A DNA stretch of 34,929 bases from Clostridia bacterium (GCA_017412045.1 JAFQOX010000013.1:1-34929), one strand, 5' to 3'. Numbered from the stretch's first letter, positions 8,102 to 16,532 are shown. Translations and numbers: made by a program. Notes: generated by a model not told the origin, from the sequence alone.

Positions 8102-9498
8102 AGCAGACAAGCTCCGTTTTTGATTTTTTCGATGTTGGCGGCGACCGCTTCGTAAAAGCCCTCGTACCGCGTGAGATCCTCGCCCCACACGCGCTCATCC
8201 GCCAGAAATGCGCGAAGCGGATTTCTCTCCGCGAAATATTCTAAATACGCGGCTTCGTCCTTGATCTCGATCGCGCGGTCCGCAAGTCTGACCGCGTAGC
8301 CGTCTGCCGTCCTTTCGATGCCCGAATAGAGCGCCATCAGATAGGAGAAGCCCACGGTCAGCCTCGGCGCGATCTCGCCGTGCTCCGCGTAATAATCACG
8401 GAAGGATGGAAGCACACGCGCCTTCCATTTGGAGATCGAATTGAGGGCAATGCTGACGAGAAGATGGTTCAGGAAGGGATTGCGGAAGCGATCCTTTACG
8501 CTTTCGGCAAACGCCTCCGTCGCCGCGGTATCGCTCGATACGTAGGGAATGATCTCGTTTTTCAGCGTTTCTTCCGCAAAGGCGGAAAGCCTTTCGTCGG
8601 TCATGCAGTCGTAAACCGTTTCCATGCCGAGCATGAGCCCCGCGGGGACGAGATTGGTGTGACTGCCGTTCAGCACGCGCACCTTTCTCTTTTTGTAATA
8701 CCCGATGTCGTCCGTCAGAACGACCTCAATATCGTGGATACCTTCCTTGATATAATCCGAAATATTCCCCTTTTTTTCGATCGCCCAGAGTCCGAAGGGC
8801 TCCGCGACCGTCATCAGTCCGTCAGACGCACCGATCAGCTTTTCCAGATGCACCTTTGTCTGACCGTCGGCGGGATAGCCCGATACGATGCGGTCCACGA
8901 GCGTATTGCAATAGAAATTCTTCTCGTCGTTCCAACGCTTGAAGCCCTCGGGCAAATGCCAGAGTCCGATATAGCGATCCACACAATCCTTCAGTGCGTC
9001 GGCGTTGCCGTCGATCAGCTCTGCGGGGAGGATATAAAGCCCGTCCAGTCCCGCGCAGTATCGCGCGAAAAGAAATTGCGTCAGCTTGGCGGGATAGGAG
9101 ATGCTGTGAAAGCCATCGATCCGATCGTCGGCGTTGAAACAGATCCCCGCCTCGGTGGTATTGGAGATCACCAGCTTCAGCTCGGGATCGCCCGCAAGCG
9201 CGATATAAGCGCCGTGATCCTCAAAGGGATTGATGAAGGCGCGGATCGCCTCCACCCGATTCGCCGTTTCCACCGTCGAGCCGCCCTCACAGCCGCGGAG
9301 AATCACGTGATACCGATTCTGCTGCTTTTCAAAAAGCGCCGTCTGTCCCGCCTTTTTCGAGGGCGTTGGCTTGATAACGTATACGCCGTAATCGCCGCCC
9401 TCATGATTGGGGGTATCCTCGCGGTTCAGCGTATGAAAATAAGCGTCGGCAAAGGCGCGCAGAAAATTGCCCTCGCCGTATTGTAATACTTTGATCAT
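8098..9498 (-). CDS. uxaB: Tagaturonate reductase (altronate oxidoreductase)
   Basis: The 466-aa member of the mannitol dehydrogenase family reduces D-tagaturonate to D-altronate with NADH. It starts with VLQYGEGNFLRAFADAY, the nucleotide-binding opening shared with fructuronate reductase. The signature VRVLNGSHTNLVPAG lies near residue 270. It is the first gene of the uxaB-uxaA-uxaC operon, divergent from the GH4 gene, with AGAAAGGAT before its ATG. No fructuronate branch gene (uxuA/uxuB), kdgK or kdgA lies in the window. Confidence 0.93.
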   Translation of the reverse strand: MIKVLQYGEGNFLRAFADAYFHTLNREDTPNHEGGDYGVYVIKPTPSKKAGQTALFEKQQNRYHVILRGCEGGSTVETANRVEAIRAFINPFEDHGAYIALAGDPELKLVISNTTEAGICFNADDRIDGFHSISYPAKLTQFLFARYCAGLDGLYILPAELIDGNADALKDCVDRYIGLWHLPEGFKRWNDEKNFYCNTLVDRIVSGYPADGQTKVHLEKLIGASDGLMTVAEPFGLWAIEKKGNISDYIKEGIHDIEVVLTDDIGYYKKRKVRVLNGSHTNLVPAGLMLGMETVYDCMTDERLSAFAEETLKNEIIPYVSSDTAATEAFAESVKDRFRNPFLNHLLVSIALNSISKWKARVLPSFRDYYAEHGEIAPRLTVGFSYLMALYSGIERTADGYAVRLADRAIEIKDEAAYLEYFAERNPLRAFLADERVWGEDLTRYEGFYEAVAANIEKIKNGACLL

Positions 9499-9604
9499 AT
9501 TGATATCCTTTCTTCCGTGAAGTCAAGCTTTTGCGGAAAGCACGTTCTTGATTATAATCACCCGCGCGTATAAAGATAGCACAATATTGTCTGCTTTTCT
9601 CATC

Positions 9605-9694
9605 TTTGCAAAATATTGCGCAACTTTCGTCATAATCCGAAGAAAAACAGGTCAGAATTCCGAAATCGGAGCAATATTTTGCAAAAACGAAAGT
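9605..9694. promoter_or_regulatory. Inverted-repeat operator candidate between uxaB and the GH4 gene
   Basis: TTTGCAAAATATTGC (9605-9619) recurs as its exact reverse complement at 9671-9685. A second short pair, ACTTTCGT (9623-9630) and ACGAAAGT (9687-9694), flanks both. Placed in the divergent promoter region, the pair is a good candidate for binding by a dimeric or AraC-type regulator, possibly the one encoded at 11240-12040. The regulator assignment is inference. Confidence 0.5.
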
Positions 9695-9712
9695 AAGAAG
9701 GCAAGATTTTAC

Positions 9713-9741
9713 TATAAACGCCGTCCGCGTGCTGATATAAT
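9713..9741 (+). promoter_or_regulatory. Probable activator-dependent promoter of the GH4 gene
   Basis: TATAAT at 9736-9741 is a perfect -10 box, but the position 17 nt upstream reads TATAAA, a poor -35. A good -10 with a poor -35 directly downstream of the inverted repeat fits control by an activator. Confidence 0.5.
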
Positions 9742-9750
9742 AAAATTATA

Positions 9751-9839
9751 AAAAGCGGCGAATCGCCGCTGATGATTGCCGCCGTATCGCAGTTGATTAC
9801 ATGGCTCGACGGCGGATCGGATTTGCGCAATTTCCTATG
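9751..9839 (+). repeat. Structured intergenic repeat, copy I
   Basis: Hairpin 1 is GCGGCG-AAT-CGCCGC (9755-9769). Hairpin 2 pairs CCGCCGT (ending 9785) with ACGGCGG (9809-9815). The copy ends with TTTGCGCAATTTCCTATG (9822-9839). It lies between the predicted GH4 promoter and its ribosome binding site, so it would form part of that mRNA leader. Confidence 0.7.
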
Positions 9840-9866
9840 CAAAAAAAATTATGCAGGAGGCTCATT

Positions 9867-11237
9867 ATGATCTATGAAAATCACTCCGTCAAGGAATTGA
9901 AGATCGCGTATATCGGCGGCGGCTCCCGCGGCTGGGCGTGGACGCTGATGAACGACCTTGCCAAGGCGACGGATATGTCGGGCACGGTATATCTCTACGA
10001 TATCGACTTCGAAGCCGCGAAGAACAACGAGACGATCGGCAAAAAGTTCCCGGGAACGGGCTGGGAATACAAGGCTGTCAGGACCGCCGAGGAGGCGATG
10101 ACGGGAGCGGACTTCGTTATCATCTCGATCTTGCCCGCAACGTTTGACGAAATGGAATTTGACGTCCATGCACCCGAAAAATACGGTATTTATCAATCGG
10201 TCGGCGATACCGCAGGCCCCGGCGGCTTCTTCCGCGCCCTGCGTACCGTTCCCATGATGCGCGAGATCGCCGCAAACGTGCGGAAATACTGTCCGCGCGC
10301 GTGGGTCATCAACTATACCAACCCGATGGCAGTCTGCATCGGCGCGCTCTACCGCGAGTTCCCCGAGATCCGCGCCTACGGCTGTTGCCACGAGGTTTTC
10401 GGCACGCAGACGCTTCTCTCCAACGCGCTCGAGGAGATCGAAGGGATCAAGGGCGTTTCCCGTCGGAGAATCGCCGTCAACGTAGTCGGCGTCAACCATT
10501 TCACATGGTTTACGTCCGCGCAATATCAGGATAAGGATCTTTTCGAGGTCTACCGCCGTTTCATCGACAAATATTACGAATGCGGTTACAACAGAAAGGG
10601 GCTCGGAAACTGGATGAACGACTTTTTCCAGAGCGATGCGAGGGTACGCATGGACCTTTTCCGCCGTTTCGGCTACGTTGCCGCCGCAGGCGACCGCCAT
10701 CTCGCCGAGTTCATGGATTTTGAGGACTATCTGGCGGATTGCAAAAAATGGTCCTTTGCGCTCACGCCCGTTTCCTGGAGAAAGAACAATCTGAAGGAAC
10801 GCCTCGCGCGAAGCGAACGCCTGCTTTCGGGCGAGGAGCAATGGGAGCTGAGGAGCACGGGCGAGGAAGGAACCGAGCAAATGCGCGCGCTTCTCGGTCT
10901 GGATACGCTCGTCACCAATATCAATATGCCCAACCGCGGACAGATCGAAAACCTTCCCTACGGCGCGATCGTGGAGACCAACGCCGTATTCCGCGCGGAT
11001 TCGCTTTCGCCCGTCATGGCGGGCGCCGTACCCGACAGCATTTATCCCCTCGTTGCGCGCGCCGCGCGTGAAAACGAGGCGACGCTGGATGCCGCGTTCA
11101 GTCTGGATCTCGGCTACGCATACGAGAAATTCGCCGCGCTGAACCTGCTGAAATCCCTGAAGGAAGAGGAGAAAAAGGAACTCTTCGCAACAATGTGCAA
11201 GGGCACGGAGGCATATCTCGGCGCATATAAGAAATAA
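9867..11237 (+). CDS. Glycoside hydrolase family 4 enzyme, probable alpha-galacturonidase
   Basis: About 456 aa. GH4 enzymes use NAD+ and a divalent metal to cleave glycosides by an oxidation-elimination route. The NAD-binding GGGSRGW lies near residues 17-23. NYTNPM is followed by the metal-binding cysteine in YGCCHEV (near residues 173-179) and histidine in VVGVNHFTW (near residue 210). The closest family I can name is the LplD-type alpha-galacturonidase subgroup. The neighbouring galacturonate pathway supports that substrate, but it remains an inference. AGGAGG lies six nt before ATG 9867; earlier in-frame starts fall in the repeat. It converges with the AraC gene, their stop codons only two nt apart. 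Confidence 0.88.
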   Translation: MIYENHSVKELKIAYIGGGSRGWAWTLMNDLAKATDMSGTVYLYDIDFEAAKNNETIGKKFPGTGWEYKAVRTAEEAMTGADFVIISILPATFDEMEFDVHAPEKYGIYQSVGDTAGPGGFFRALRTVPMMREIAANVRKYCPRAWVINYTNPMAVCIGALYREFPEIRAYGCCHEVFGTQTLLSNALEEIEGIKGVSRRRIAVNVVGVNHFTWFTSAQYQDKDLFEVYRRFIDKYYECGYNRKGLGNWMNDFFQSDARVRMDLFRRFGYVAAAGDRHLAEFMDFEDYLADCKKWSFALTPVSWRKNNLKERLARSERLLSGEEQWELRSTGEEGTEQMRALLGLDTLVTNINMPNRGQIENLPYGAIVETNAVFRADSLSPVMAGAVPDSIYPLVARAARENEATLDAAFSLDLGYAYEKFAALNLLKSLKEEEKKELFATMCKGTEAYLGAYKK

Positions 11238-11239
11238 AT

Positions 11240-12040
11240 TTATTTTCCCTTCATATTTTTGCGGTAGACGGTAGGCGAAACGCCTTTTTCGGCTTTGAAC
11301 ACCTTACAGAAATAGGAGGACGAATTGAAGCCGGCGCGGGTGGCGATCTCGGTGAGATTCAGATCCCTGTTTTTCATCAGCTCCGCCGCCGCGCGGATCT
11401 TGATGGTATTGAGATAGGAAACGAGCGGGATCCCGAGATTTTTGTTGAAGGTACGGCAAAGATAGTATTTTGAAATGAAAAAATGCCGGGCGATCTGCTC
11501 AATATCATGGATCTCTCCGTAATACTCATTGATATAGCGCACGATCTGCCCGATCCTTCGGTCGAAAAGCGGCGTTTGCGTATAGCCGTTCGGCGCGCCG
11601 TCGATGCAGAGAAGCAGTCGGCAGAGACGGCTTGCGACAAGCGGCGTTTTTCCGTCCGCATATTCCGCCGACATGGCGAAAAGCTCGCTCTCGATCTCTG
11701 CCCGAAGCGTCTCGCCCGGACGAAAGACCAGCGGCTCTCTCCCGGGAAGCGCCGCCATCATCTCTTCGTTAAAGAAGCGGCGCAGAAATTTCTCCGAAAA
11801 ATAGAGCAAAAAGCGCGTAGCACCCTTACCCGCGGTGCGATGCAGAAGCTCCGGCGGGATCAGCACGAGATCGCCCTCGCCGACCTTATAAAATTGATCT
11901 CCGATGAAATATTCCCTTTCTCCGCGGCACAGATAATAAAGCTCGAAGGCGGGATGATCGTGCATGTGCGGCATCGTCGCTTTGCCGACGGCTCTTTCCA
12001 TATAAAAATCGGGGATCGCATCATACGTCACTTGCGTCAT
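11240..12040 (-). CDS. AraC family transcriptional regulator with cupin sensor domain
   Basis: About 266 aa. The N-terminal cupin fold (MPHMHDHPAFELYYLCRG) is the usual sugar-sensing domain. Two helix-turn-helix units at the C-terminus (IEQIARHFFISKYYLCRTFN and LTEIATRAGFNSSSYFCKVF) bind DNA. The order and length are typical of AraC regulators of carbohydrate genes. I placed the start at ATG 12040, behind AAAGGAG, because the longer frame begins upstream of the -10 box. Given its position, it probably activates the GH4 and/or uxa operon in response to an oligogalacturonide or uronate. Confidence 0.93.
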   Translation of the reverse strand: MTQVTYDAIPDFYMERAVGKATMPHMHDHPAFELYYLCRGEREYFIGDQFYKVGEGDLVLIPPELLHRTAGKGATRFLLYFSEKFLRRFFNEEMMAALPGREPLVFRPGETLRAEIESELFAMSAEYADGKTPLVASRLCRLLLCIDGAPNGYTQTPLFDRRIGQIVRYINEYYGEIHDIEQIARHFFISKYYLCRTFNKNLGIPLVSYLNTIKIRAAAELMKNRDLNLTEIATRAGFNSSSYFCKVFKAEKGVSPTVYRKNMKGK

Positions 12041-12073
12041 GGCATGGCTCCTTTCCGCGCTTGATTTGCTTCC

Positions 12074-12102
12074 ATTATACACCGAATCGGATCAAAACGC
12101 AA
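12074..12102 (-). promoter_or_regulatory. Promoter of the AraC regulator gene
   Basis: On the minus strand TTGCGT (12097-12102) and TATAAT (12074-12079) are 17 nt apart; the ribosome binding site follows about 25 nt downstream. Confidence 0.65.
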
Positions 12103-12130
12103 GATACACGGGCATTTTTTTATGATTGCG

Positions 12131-12258
12131 TGAGATAAACGGAAATTTAGCGGCGAATCGCCGCGGATGGTTGCCGCCGTATCGTAGTATATTCCGGTTT
12201 GGTATACTGCTCGACGGCGGAGCTCTCACAAAAAGCGAGCCTTTCAGAATCATTCGCT
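12131..12258 (+). repeat. Structured intergenic repeat, copy II (long form)
   Basis: GCGGCG-AAT-CGCCGC (12150-12164) and the pair CCGCCGT/ACGGCGG (ending 12180 and 12214-12220) reproduce copy I. Flanking sequence (TGAGATAAACGGAAATTTA before, GAGCCTTTCAGAATCATTCG after) is shared with the copy at 34675-34800 instead of with copy I. It fills the intergenic space beside the MITE. Confidence 0.75.
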
Positions 12259-12260
12259 TA

Positions 12261-12421
12261 GGGCTTGTTTGAAAAATGACAACACGCCCAAAAAGTGGTT
12301 ATTTTTCCGCATAACTGCGCTTATTTTTTTTGAAATACATATAGTATTTCTGCAAAAAATCAGCTTGTTCTACGAAAAAATTCCTCACTTTTGGTCATAT
12401 CGCTATTTTTCAAACAAGCCC
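12261..12421. mobile_element. MITE-like element, copy 2 (complete)
   Basis: A 161-bp element with 17-bp perfect terminal inverted repeats (GGGCTTGTTTGAAAAAT, 12261-12277, and its complement at 12405-12421), flanked by TA on both sides. It has no coding capacity. It is almost identical to the inverted copy at 1-138. The two flank the whole 12-kb metabolic segment. Confidence 0.88.
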
Positions 12422-12492
12422 TAAACAACTGTAAACAATCATTTATCTTTTCTTTTGACAAGTCCCATAAAAAACATCACAGGAGAACAAAT

Positions 12493-13974
12493 ATGCGTAT
12501 CTGTACACCCGAACAGGCCGGGATCTCCTCTGCCCGCGTCCGTCGGTTTTATGAAACGCTGGAGGGGTATCACATCCCCGTTCACAGCGTGATTCTGGCA
12601 AGAGGAGACTCCGTTTTTTCCGAATGCTATTACGCGCCCTTTCATAAGGATTTCCTGCATCGGATGTATTCCACGTCCAAAACCTTTGTGGCGATCGCCA
12701 TCGGCTTTTGCGAGCAGGAAGAATTGCTTTCCCTTGACGATCCGATCACGAAATTCTTTCCCGAGTATCTGGAAAGAGAAGGCGCGGTGCATCATCCCTC
12801 CACCGTACGCGAGCTTCTGACGATGGAAAGCTCGATCCGCGGCGTACATTGGTTTTTGAGGAGCGTGACCGACCGTCCCGCCATCTATTTTGAAGCGCCG
12901 CAGACCAAGCTTCCCGGCACGCTTTTTGATTACGACAGCTCCGGCTCGTTCATGCTGGGCGTGATCGTCGAAAAGCTGACGGGCAAGCCCTTTCTGGAAT
13001 ATCTGAAGGAGAAATTTCTGCGCGAGATCGGTTTTTCCGAGGAGTCCTACTGCCTGAAGGCGGTGGGCGGCTATTCGTGGGGCGATTCCGGCGTGCTTTG
13101 CACGGCGAGAGATCTTTTGCTCTTCGCCCGCTTCCTTCTGAATGGCGGTACGTTTGAGGGCAAGCGCTATCTGAACGAAGCGTTTATGCGCGATGCGACG
13201 GCGATGCACGTCTGCAACAACGATTACGGCTTCGTTACGCACGACGGCTTCGGCTACGGCTATCAGATCTGGGGAATGGCGCGCGGCTGCTTCAGCACCT
13301 TCGGCATGGGCGGACAAATCGGTTTCTGTGACCCGAAGCACGATCTGATCTTCGTCATCAACGCCGATACGCAGGGAAATCCGCACGGCTACGAGCAGAT
13401 CTTCGACGCGCTCTATCGCAATATTCTGGATCACGTCAGCGAGGACGGATCGCCTCTGCCCTGTAACGAAACCGAAAGCGGTGCGCTGACGGCATGGCTT
13501 TCGCAAAAGAAGCTTTTCTGCCTGACGGCAGCGAGGGAAAGCCCCTTTTCCGCCAAGATCGACGGCGTGACCTTCCGCGCGCAAAGAAACCCGATGGGCA
13601 TCCAATGGTTCCGTTTGGATTTCAGCGCAAACGAGGGCGCGTTCCTTTATGAAAACGCGCAGGGGGTCAAACGGATCCCCTTCGGCTTCGGTCATAACGT
13701 ATTTGACCGGTTTCCCGAGGAGGGCTATTCCGACGAGGTGGGCAATGAAGCCGCGCCCGGAAACACCTATCGCGCCGCCTTCAGCGCCGATTGGCCGGAG
13801 GAACGCAAGCTTCGGATCCGCGTACAGATCATAGACAAATATTTCGCCAATCTCGCGATCGTTTTCGGCTTCCGCGACGGGAAGAACGTCTCCGTCAGAA
13901 TGGTCAAGCAAGCGGAAAATTTTCTGAATGAATACAACGGCGTTATGACCGCTACGGCGGAACCGAGCGCATAA
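12493..13974 (+). CDS. Serine hydrolase of the class C beta-lactamase family
   Basis: About 493 aa. The N-terminal ~330 residues have the penicillin-binding/beta-lactamase fold. The nucleophile motif SxxK is S60-T-S-K63 in MYSTSKTFV, the second motif is Y-D-S in FDYDSSGSF, and HDGFGYGYQIWG marks the third active-site edge. The last ~150 residues form an extra domain I do not recognise. Relatives include esterases and D-amino peptidases as well as true beta-lactamases. Given the neighbours, an esterase acting on decorated pectin fragments is plausible but unproven. No signal peptide is visible, so it should be cytoplasmic. ATG 12493 follows AGGAGAACAAAT; no clear promoter is seen between the MITE and this site. 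Confidence 0.85.
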   Translation: MRICTPEQAGISSARVRRFYETLEGYHIPVHSVILARGDSVFSECYYAPFHKDFLHRMYSTSKTFVAIAIGFCEQEELLSLDDPITKFFPEYLEREGAVHHPSTVRELLTMESSIRGVHWFLRSVTDRPAIYFEAPQTKLPGTLFDYDSSGSFMLGVIVEKLTGKPFLEYLKEKFLREIGFSEESYCLKAVGGYSWGDSGVLCTARDLLLFARFLLNGGTFEGKRYLNEAFMRDATAMHVCNNDYGFVTHDGFGYGYQIWGMARGCFSTFGMGGQIGFCDPKHDLIFVINADTQGNPHGYEQIFDALYRNILDHVSEDGSPLPCNETESGALTAWLSQKKLFCLTAARESPFSAKIDGVTFRAQRNPMGIQWFRLDFSANEGAFLYENAQGVKRIPFGFGHNVFDRFPEEGYSDEVGNEAAPGNTYRAAFSADWPEERKLRIRVQIIDKYFANLAIVFGFRDGKNVSVRMVKQAENFLNEYNGVMTATAEPSA

Positions 13975-13976
13975 GC

Positions 13977-14016
13977 AACGCCAAACGGCGAGGTTCTATT
14001 TGCGCAATTTCCTATG
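13977..14016 (+). repeat. Structured intergenic repeat, right half only
   Basis: The 34 nt ending at 14016, covering AAACGGCGAGGTTC and TTTGCGCAATTTCCTATG (13999-14016), are identical to the right end of the copy at 21284-21380. The left hairpin is missing. A local CGCC/GGCG hairpin remains. Confidence 0.6.
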
Positions 14017-14027
14017 CGATAAAAAAG

Positions 14028-14056
14028 AAAAACCGCAGATTTTTCTGCGGTTTTTT
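14028..14056. terminator. Bidirectional terminator
   Basis: AAAAACCGCAG (14028-14038) pairs with CTGCGGTTTTTT (14045-14056). With A- and T-runs on both sides it can stop the hydrolase gene (plus) and the zinc-ribbon gene (minus). Confidence 0.85.
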
Positions 14057-14065
14057 ATTCAGGTA

Positions 14066-14596
14066 TCAAAAGATCAGCTTCCAGGGCAGTTTGCTGTCAA
14101 CGTAAGTATTGTGAAGCTTGACGAATTTTGCACGGGATGCTTCATACTCACTGATGGAGGAAGACGAAGCGTGATTTTTGGCTTTTTTCTTCATCGCCTT
14201 CTTTTGCATCTTATAAATGTCGTCCGCTACCTTAAACAGCGTTTTGCACTGCTGATACTGATCGGGTTCAATCGAATTGAAGCCCTTGGTCAGACAAGCG
14301 ATCATCGCCATCTGAAATTGCAAATCGTTATGAAGATGCTCATGGGCGTTCGTAAATGCCATAAAATCCCTGTAGAGCTGATCCCACGGGGTCATCTGCC
14401 AATCCTCAAATCCGCGGCGCAGTCTGCTGAAAAGCTCGTTTTTTGCATCTTCATAAATCAATTTTGCACCGGTATCGGTTTCTGCGGAAAAGTCATACGA
14501 CTTGCCGCAGTAGGGGCATATATAATGGGAAGTCTGCGCGTCGGAGCTTTGATAATCCAAAGCACCGCCGCACAATTCACACTTTTTGCTAACCAT
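14066..14596 (-). CDS. Zinc-ribbon/helical protein, paralogue A
   Basis: 176 aa, not a family I can name. The N-terminus is a zinc ribbon (CELCGG and CPYCGK, near residues 6-11 and 27-32). The rest is helical with a block shared with the proteins at 15952 and 18203: LRRGFEDWQ, a W, then DLQFQMAMIACLTKGF and YQQCKTLFKVADDIY. The C-terminus is basic (KKAMKKKAK) and ends in a hydrophobic tail. AGAGGAG precedes ATG 14596, which follows the 104-aa gene by 20 nt. It is the last gene of the unit started by the SPFH-like gene at 15808. The shared block suggests a conserved protein or membrane contact; function unknown. Confidence 0.75.
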   Translation of the reverse strand: MVSKKCELCGGALDYQSSDAQTSHYICPYCGKSYDFSAETDTGAKLIYEDAKNELFSRLRRGFEDWQMTPWDQLYRDFMAFTNAHEHLHNDLQFQMAMIACLTKGFNSIEPDQYQQCKTLFKVADDIYKMQKKAMKKKAKNHASSSSISEYEASRAKFVKLHNTYVDSKLPWKLIF

Positions 14597-14616
14597 AAGC
14601 GATCTCCTCTTTCCGA

Positions 14617-14931
14617 TTATCTGTAGCTGCCGAGCTCGCCCAGCTTATGTTCGATATCCCTGATGATGTCCAGCGCTTCTTTCTGTACCCACTCGTCTTC
14701 ACGGAGCAAAGCGTACAGCTTTTCGTACAGCACTTCAATGTCCTTCTGACATTTTTTTACGCTTCTGTTTTCGGGGGGAGCAACCGTAAAGGTAAATGCT
14801 TCCGATACGGAAACAAGCTTTTTGGTAACGTCCTCGTTGCCTTCCGCAAAGGTCAGGAGAGAATTGATTTTCTTCGCATAATTACGCAGAAAGGTCACGG
14901 AGGATTCTGTTTTTTTTGCATATCCAAACAC
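14617..14931 (-). CDS. Small helical protein, unknown function
   Basis: 104 aa, acidic and helical, without motifs I recognise. It opens with a short MFGYAKK segment, followed by alternating charged and hydrophobic residues that suggest a coiled coil. It starts with GTG 14931, preceded by a perfect AAGGAGG eight nt upstream. It sits between the SPFH-like gene (145 nt upstream) and the zinc-ribbon gene (20 nt downstream), both on the same strand. A GCGGT-TTC-ACCGC hairpin lies in the upstream gap. It has no counterpart in the other two units. Confidence 0.6.
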   Translation of the reverse strand: MFGYAKKTESSVTFLRNYAKKINSLLTFAEGNEDVTKKLVSVSEAFTFTVAPPENRSVKKCQKDIEVLYEKLYALLREDEWVQKEALDIIRDIEHKLGELGSYR

Positions 14932-15076
14932 GATACAAACCTCCTTATATTAATAAATAGTTGATTGATGTTGTATGATTGACGGAGCTGACACCGGATA
15001 TCCGCGGACAGCTACCGTATTCAATCGGATTCGCGGTGAAACCGCATATCACGCCTCAGGCAGAATAAACGTCTGA

Positions 15077-15808
15077 TTATTTGTCGCGAGGCTTTACGAG
15101 ATTGCTGGGTCTGATGCTCAAGCCGCCGAGGAAGGAATTTCTGCTTGCAACCATGTCAATGGTACAACCGAAATGATCAAAGATTCCGTGTACTCTTTCT
15201 GCCGTGATGTCGCTGATCTCCAGCTTCTGGCTGGGAGTCAGTGCGGTCAGATCGCCGAGCATGATCGGGTAATTCGCCAGCGTTTTCTCGATGGCGTCGC
15301 CGATTTCGTTTTCAAACGCTTCCTTCAGATAATTGCAAACGGCCTCCGTAGTCATTTTGGAGGAATCAAACTGAGAAAGAAGCGAACGGTAGAATTTATT
15401 GGGGCTCTGGTCGTCGGTGGGATCGAGCTTGGCGTAAATCACGCCGCTTGCGCCGACGAGATAATCACGACCGTCTCTGTCGTGCAGGGTGAAATCATTG
15501 ATGCCCCATTTAATCTTAAAGACGAACTGATTGGAGAGACAGATGACTTTCGCACTGACGATCTTTCTTTTCTGAGCTCTCGAACCTTTTTTGATGGGAT
15601 TTTTGGAGAACGGATAGAGCAAGCCGCCGTTGGGGAGGGGCTGACCGAGAAATACTCCGTTCTGGAAAAAGAGATTGTAATGAATCGCCTGGGTGGTGAT
15701 GGTAAATTTATACGCGCACTCGTAGTTCTGCGCTTCCCATACGGTGCAGAATTGGTTGGGATCCAGCGTAAGCTGCATATTTTTCTTAAATCTCTTACGA
15801 AATAACAT
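15077..15808 (-). CDS. SPFH-like protein, paralogue C
   Basis: 243 aa, clearly related to the protein at 16533-17306. Shared segments are QFCTVWE, YNLFFQNGVFLG, PNGGLLYPFSKNP, KVICLSNQFVFKIKWG, LDPTD, KFYRSLL and LTPSQKLEIS. The pattern KWG, then a short strand, then G-IYAKLDPTD, then a long helix resembles the SPFH/band-7 fold of YdjI-type proteins. That is a fold impression, not a motif match. There is no transmembrane segment. Basic residues at the N-terminus (RKRFKK) could contact membrane or nucleic acid. AAAGGA precedes ATG 15808, behind its own strong promoter. YdjI-like proteins sit in phage-shock or membrane-stress operons, which is the best functional hint. Confidence 0.6.
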   Translation of the reverse strand: MLFRKRFKKNMQLTLDPNQFCTVWEAQNYECAYKFTITTQAIHYNLFFQNGVFLGQPLPNGGLLYPFSKNPIKKGSRAQKRKIVSAKVICLSNQFVFKIKWGINDFTLHDRDGRDYLVGASGVIYAKLDPTDDQSPNKFYRSLLSQFDSSKMTTEAVCNYLKEAFENEIGDAIEKTLANYPIMLGDLTALTPSQKLEISDITAERVHGIFDHFGCTIDMVASRNSFLGGLSIRPSNLVKPRDK

Positions 15809-15862
15809 TGTATTTTTCCTTTCATCAACATATTCTCAAACAGATAAAAATATCTGTATTTG

Positions 15863-15891
15863 ATTATATCACAAAACATTCTTTATGTAAA
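15863..15891 (-). promoter_or_regulatory. Promoter of the SPFH-like paralogue C unit
   Basis: TTTACA (15886-15891) and TATAAT (15863-15868) with a 17-nt spacer on the minus strand. Confidence 0.8.
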
Positions 15892-15951
15892 GACCTAATA
15901 TTGCTTTTTTTGAAATTTATTTTGTTTTTTGTCAGAAAAACATTTTTTGCA

Positions 15952-16524
15952 TCAAAATGGCATAAGGGGCTTGAACACTTGCTTCAACAGAATAGAAACC
16001 GCTTTTTTCGTCGTTTTGACCGCAAGATATGCGGCTCTCAAATGATTGTAGTTGCTGCGTAATTGCTCGTAAACCTCCAGATCTTTGGAGATCAGGGGAT
16101 CTTTTGCCGTTTTTATCTGCATGTTCATGAGACCCTTATAAATGTCCTCGGCAATCCGAAAGCGTTGGGTGCATCTCTGATAGATGTCCTCGTCCATGAT
16201 CTGAAAGCCTCTGGTGATACAGGCAATGATCGCCATCTGAAAACGCATATCGTTTTCAGCGTAGGAATGTCCATTGATGAAATCTATAAGATCTTTGTGA
16301 AACGAGTCCCACGGCATCGTCTCCCAATCGATCAGACCGAGGCGCAAACGGTTGAGGATGTCACGGTTTTCCGCATCCGCAAAACGGCGAAACGTATTAT
16401 GATCGGGAAAGGTATAGGTATACATGACGTGGCAATGGGCGCAACGGATATAGATCCGCTGCTCGTCACAACGCCAAAATTCAAATTTGCCGCCGCAATA
16501 TTTACAAGATCCGTTAATTTTCAT
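15952..16524 (-). CDS. Zinc-ribbon/helical protein, paralogue D
   Basis: 190 aa with a zinc ribbon (CKYCGG and CAHCH, near residues 7-12 and 28-32). The shared helical block follows: LRLGLIDWE, W, DMRFQMAIIACITRGF and YQRCTQRFRIAEDIY. The second knuckle CxxCH differs from the CxxCG of paralogue A. A basic, hydrophobic C-terminal helix (TTKKAVSILLKQVFKPLMPF) could attach to membrane. It starts eight nt after the SPFH-like stop codon, with GAGGTGG overlapping that stop, so the two are translated together. Confidence 0.75.
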   Translation of the reverse strand: MKINGSCKYCGGKFEFWRCDEQRIYIRCAHCHVMYTYTFPDHNTFRRFADAENRDILNRLRLGLIDWETMPWDSFHKDLIDFINGHSYAENDMRFQMAIIACITRGFQIMDEDIYQRCTQRFRIAEDIYKGLMNMQIKTAKDPLISKDLEVYEQLRSNYNHLRAAYLAVKTTKKAVSILLKQVFKPLMPF

Positions 16525-16532
16525 AAGCCACC

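Noticed and set aside
12493-13974. Antibiotic-resistance beta-lactamase
   Set aside because: The SxxK and YxS motifs define the fold only; there is no signal peptide and the context is sugar-acid catabolism, so a resistance role is not supported.
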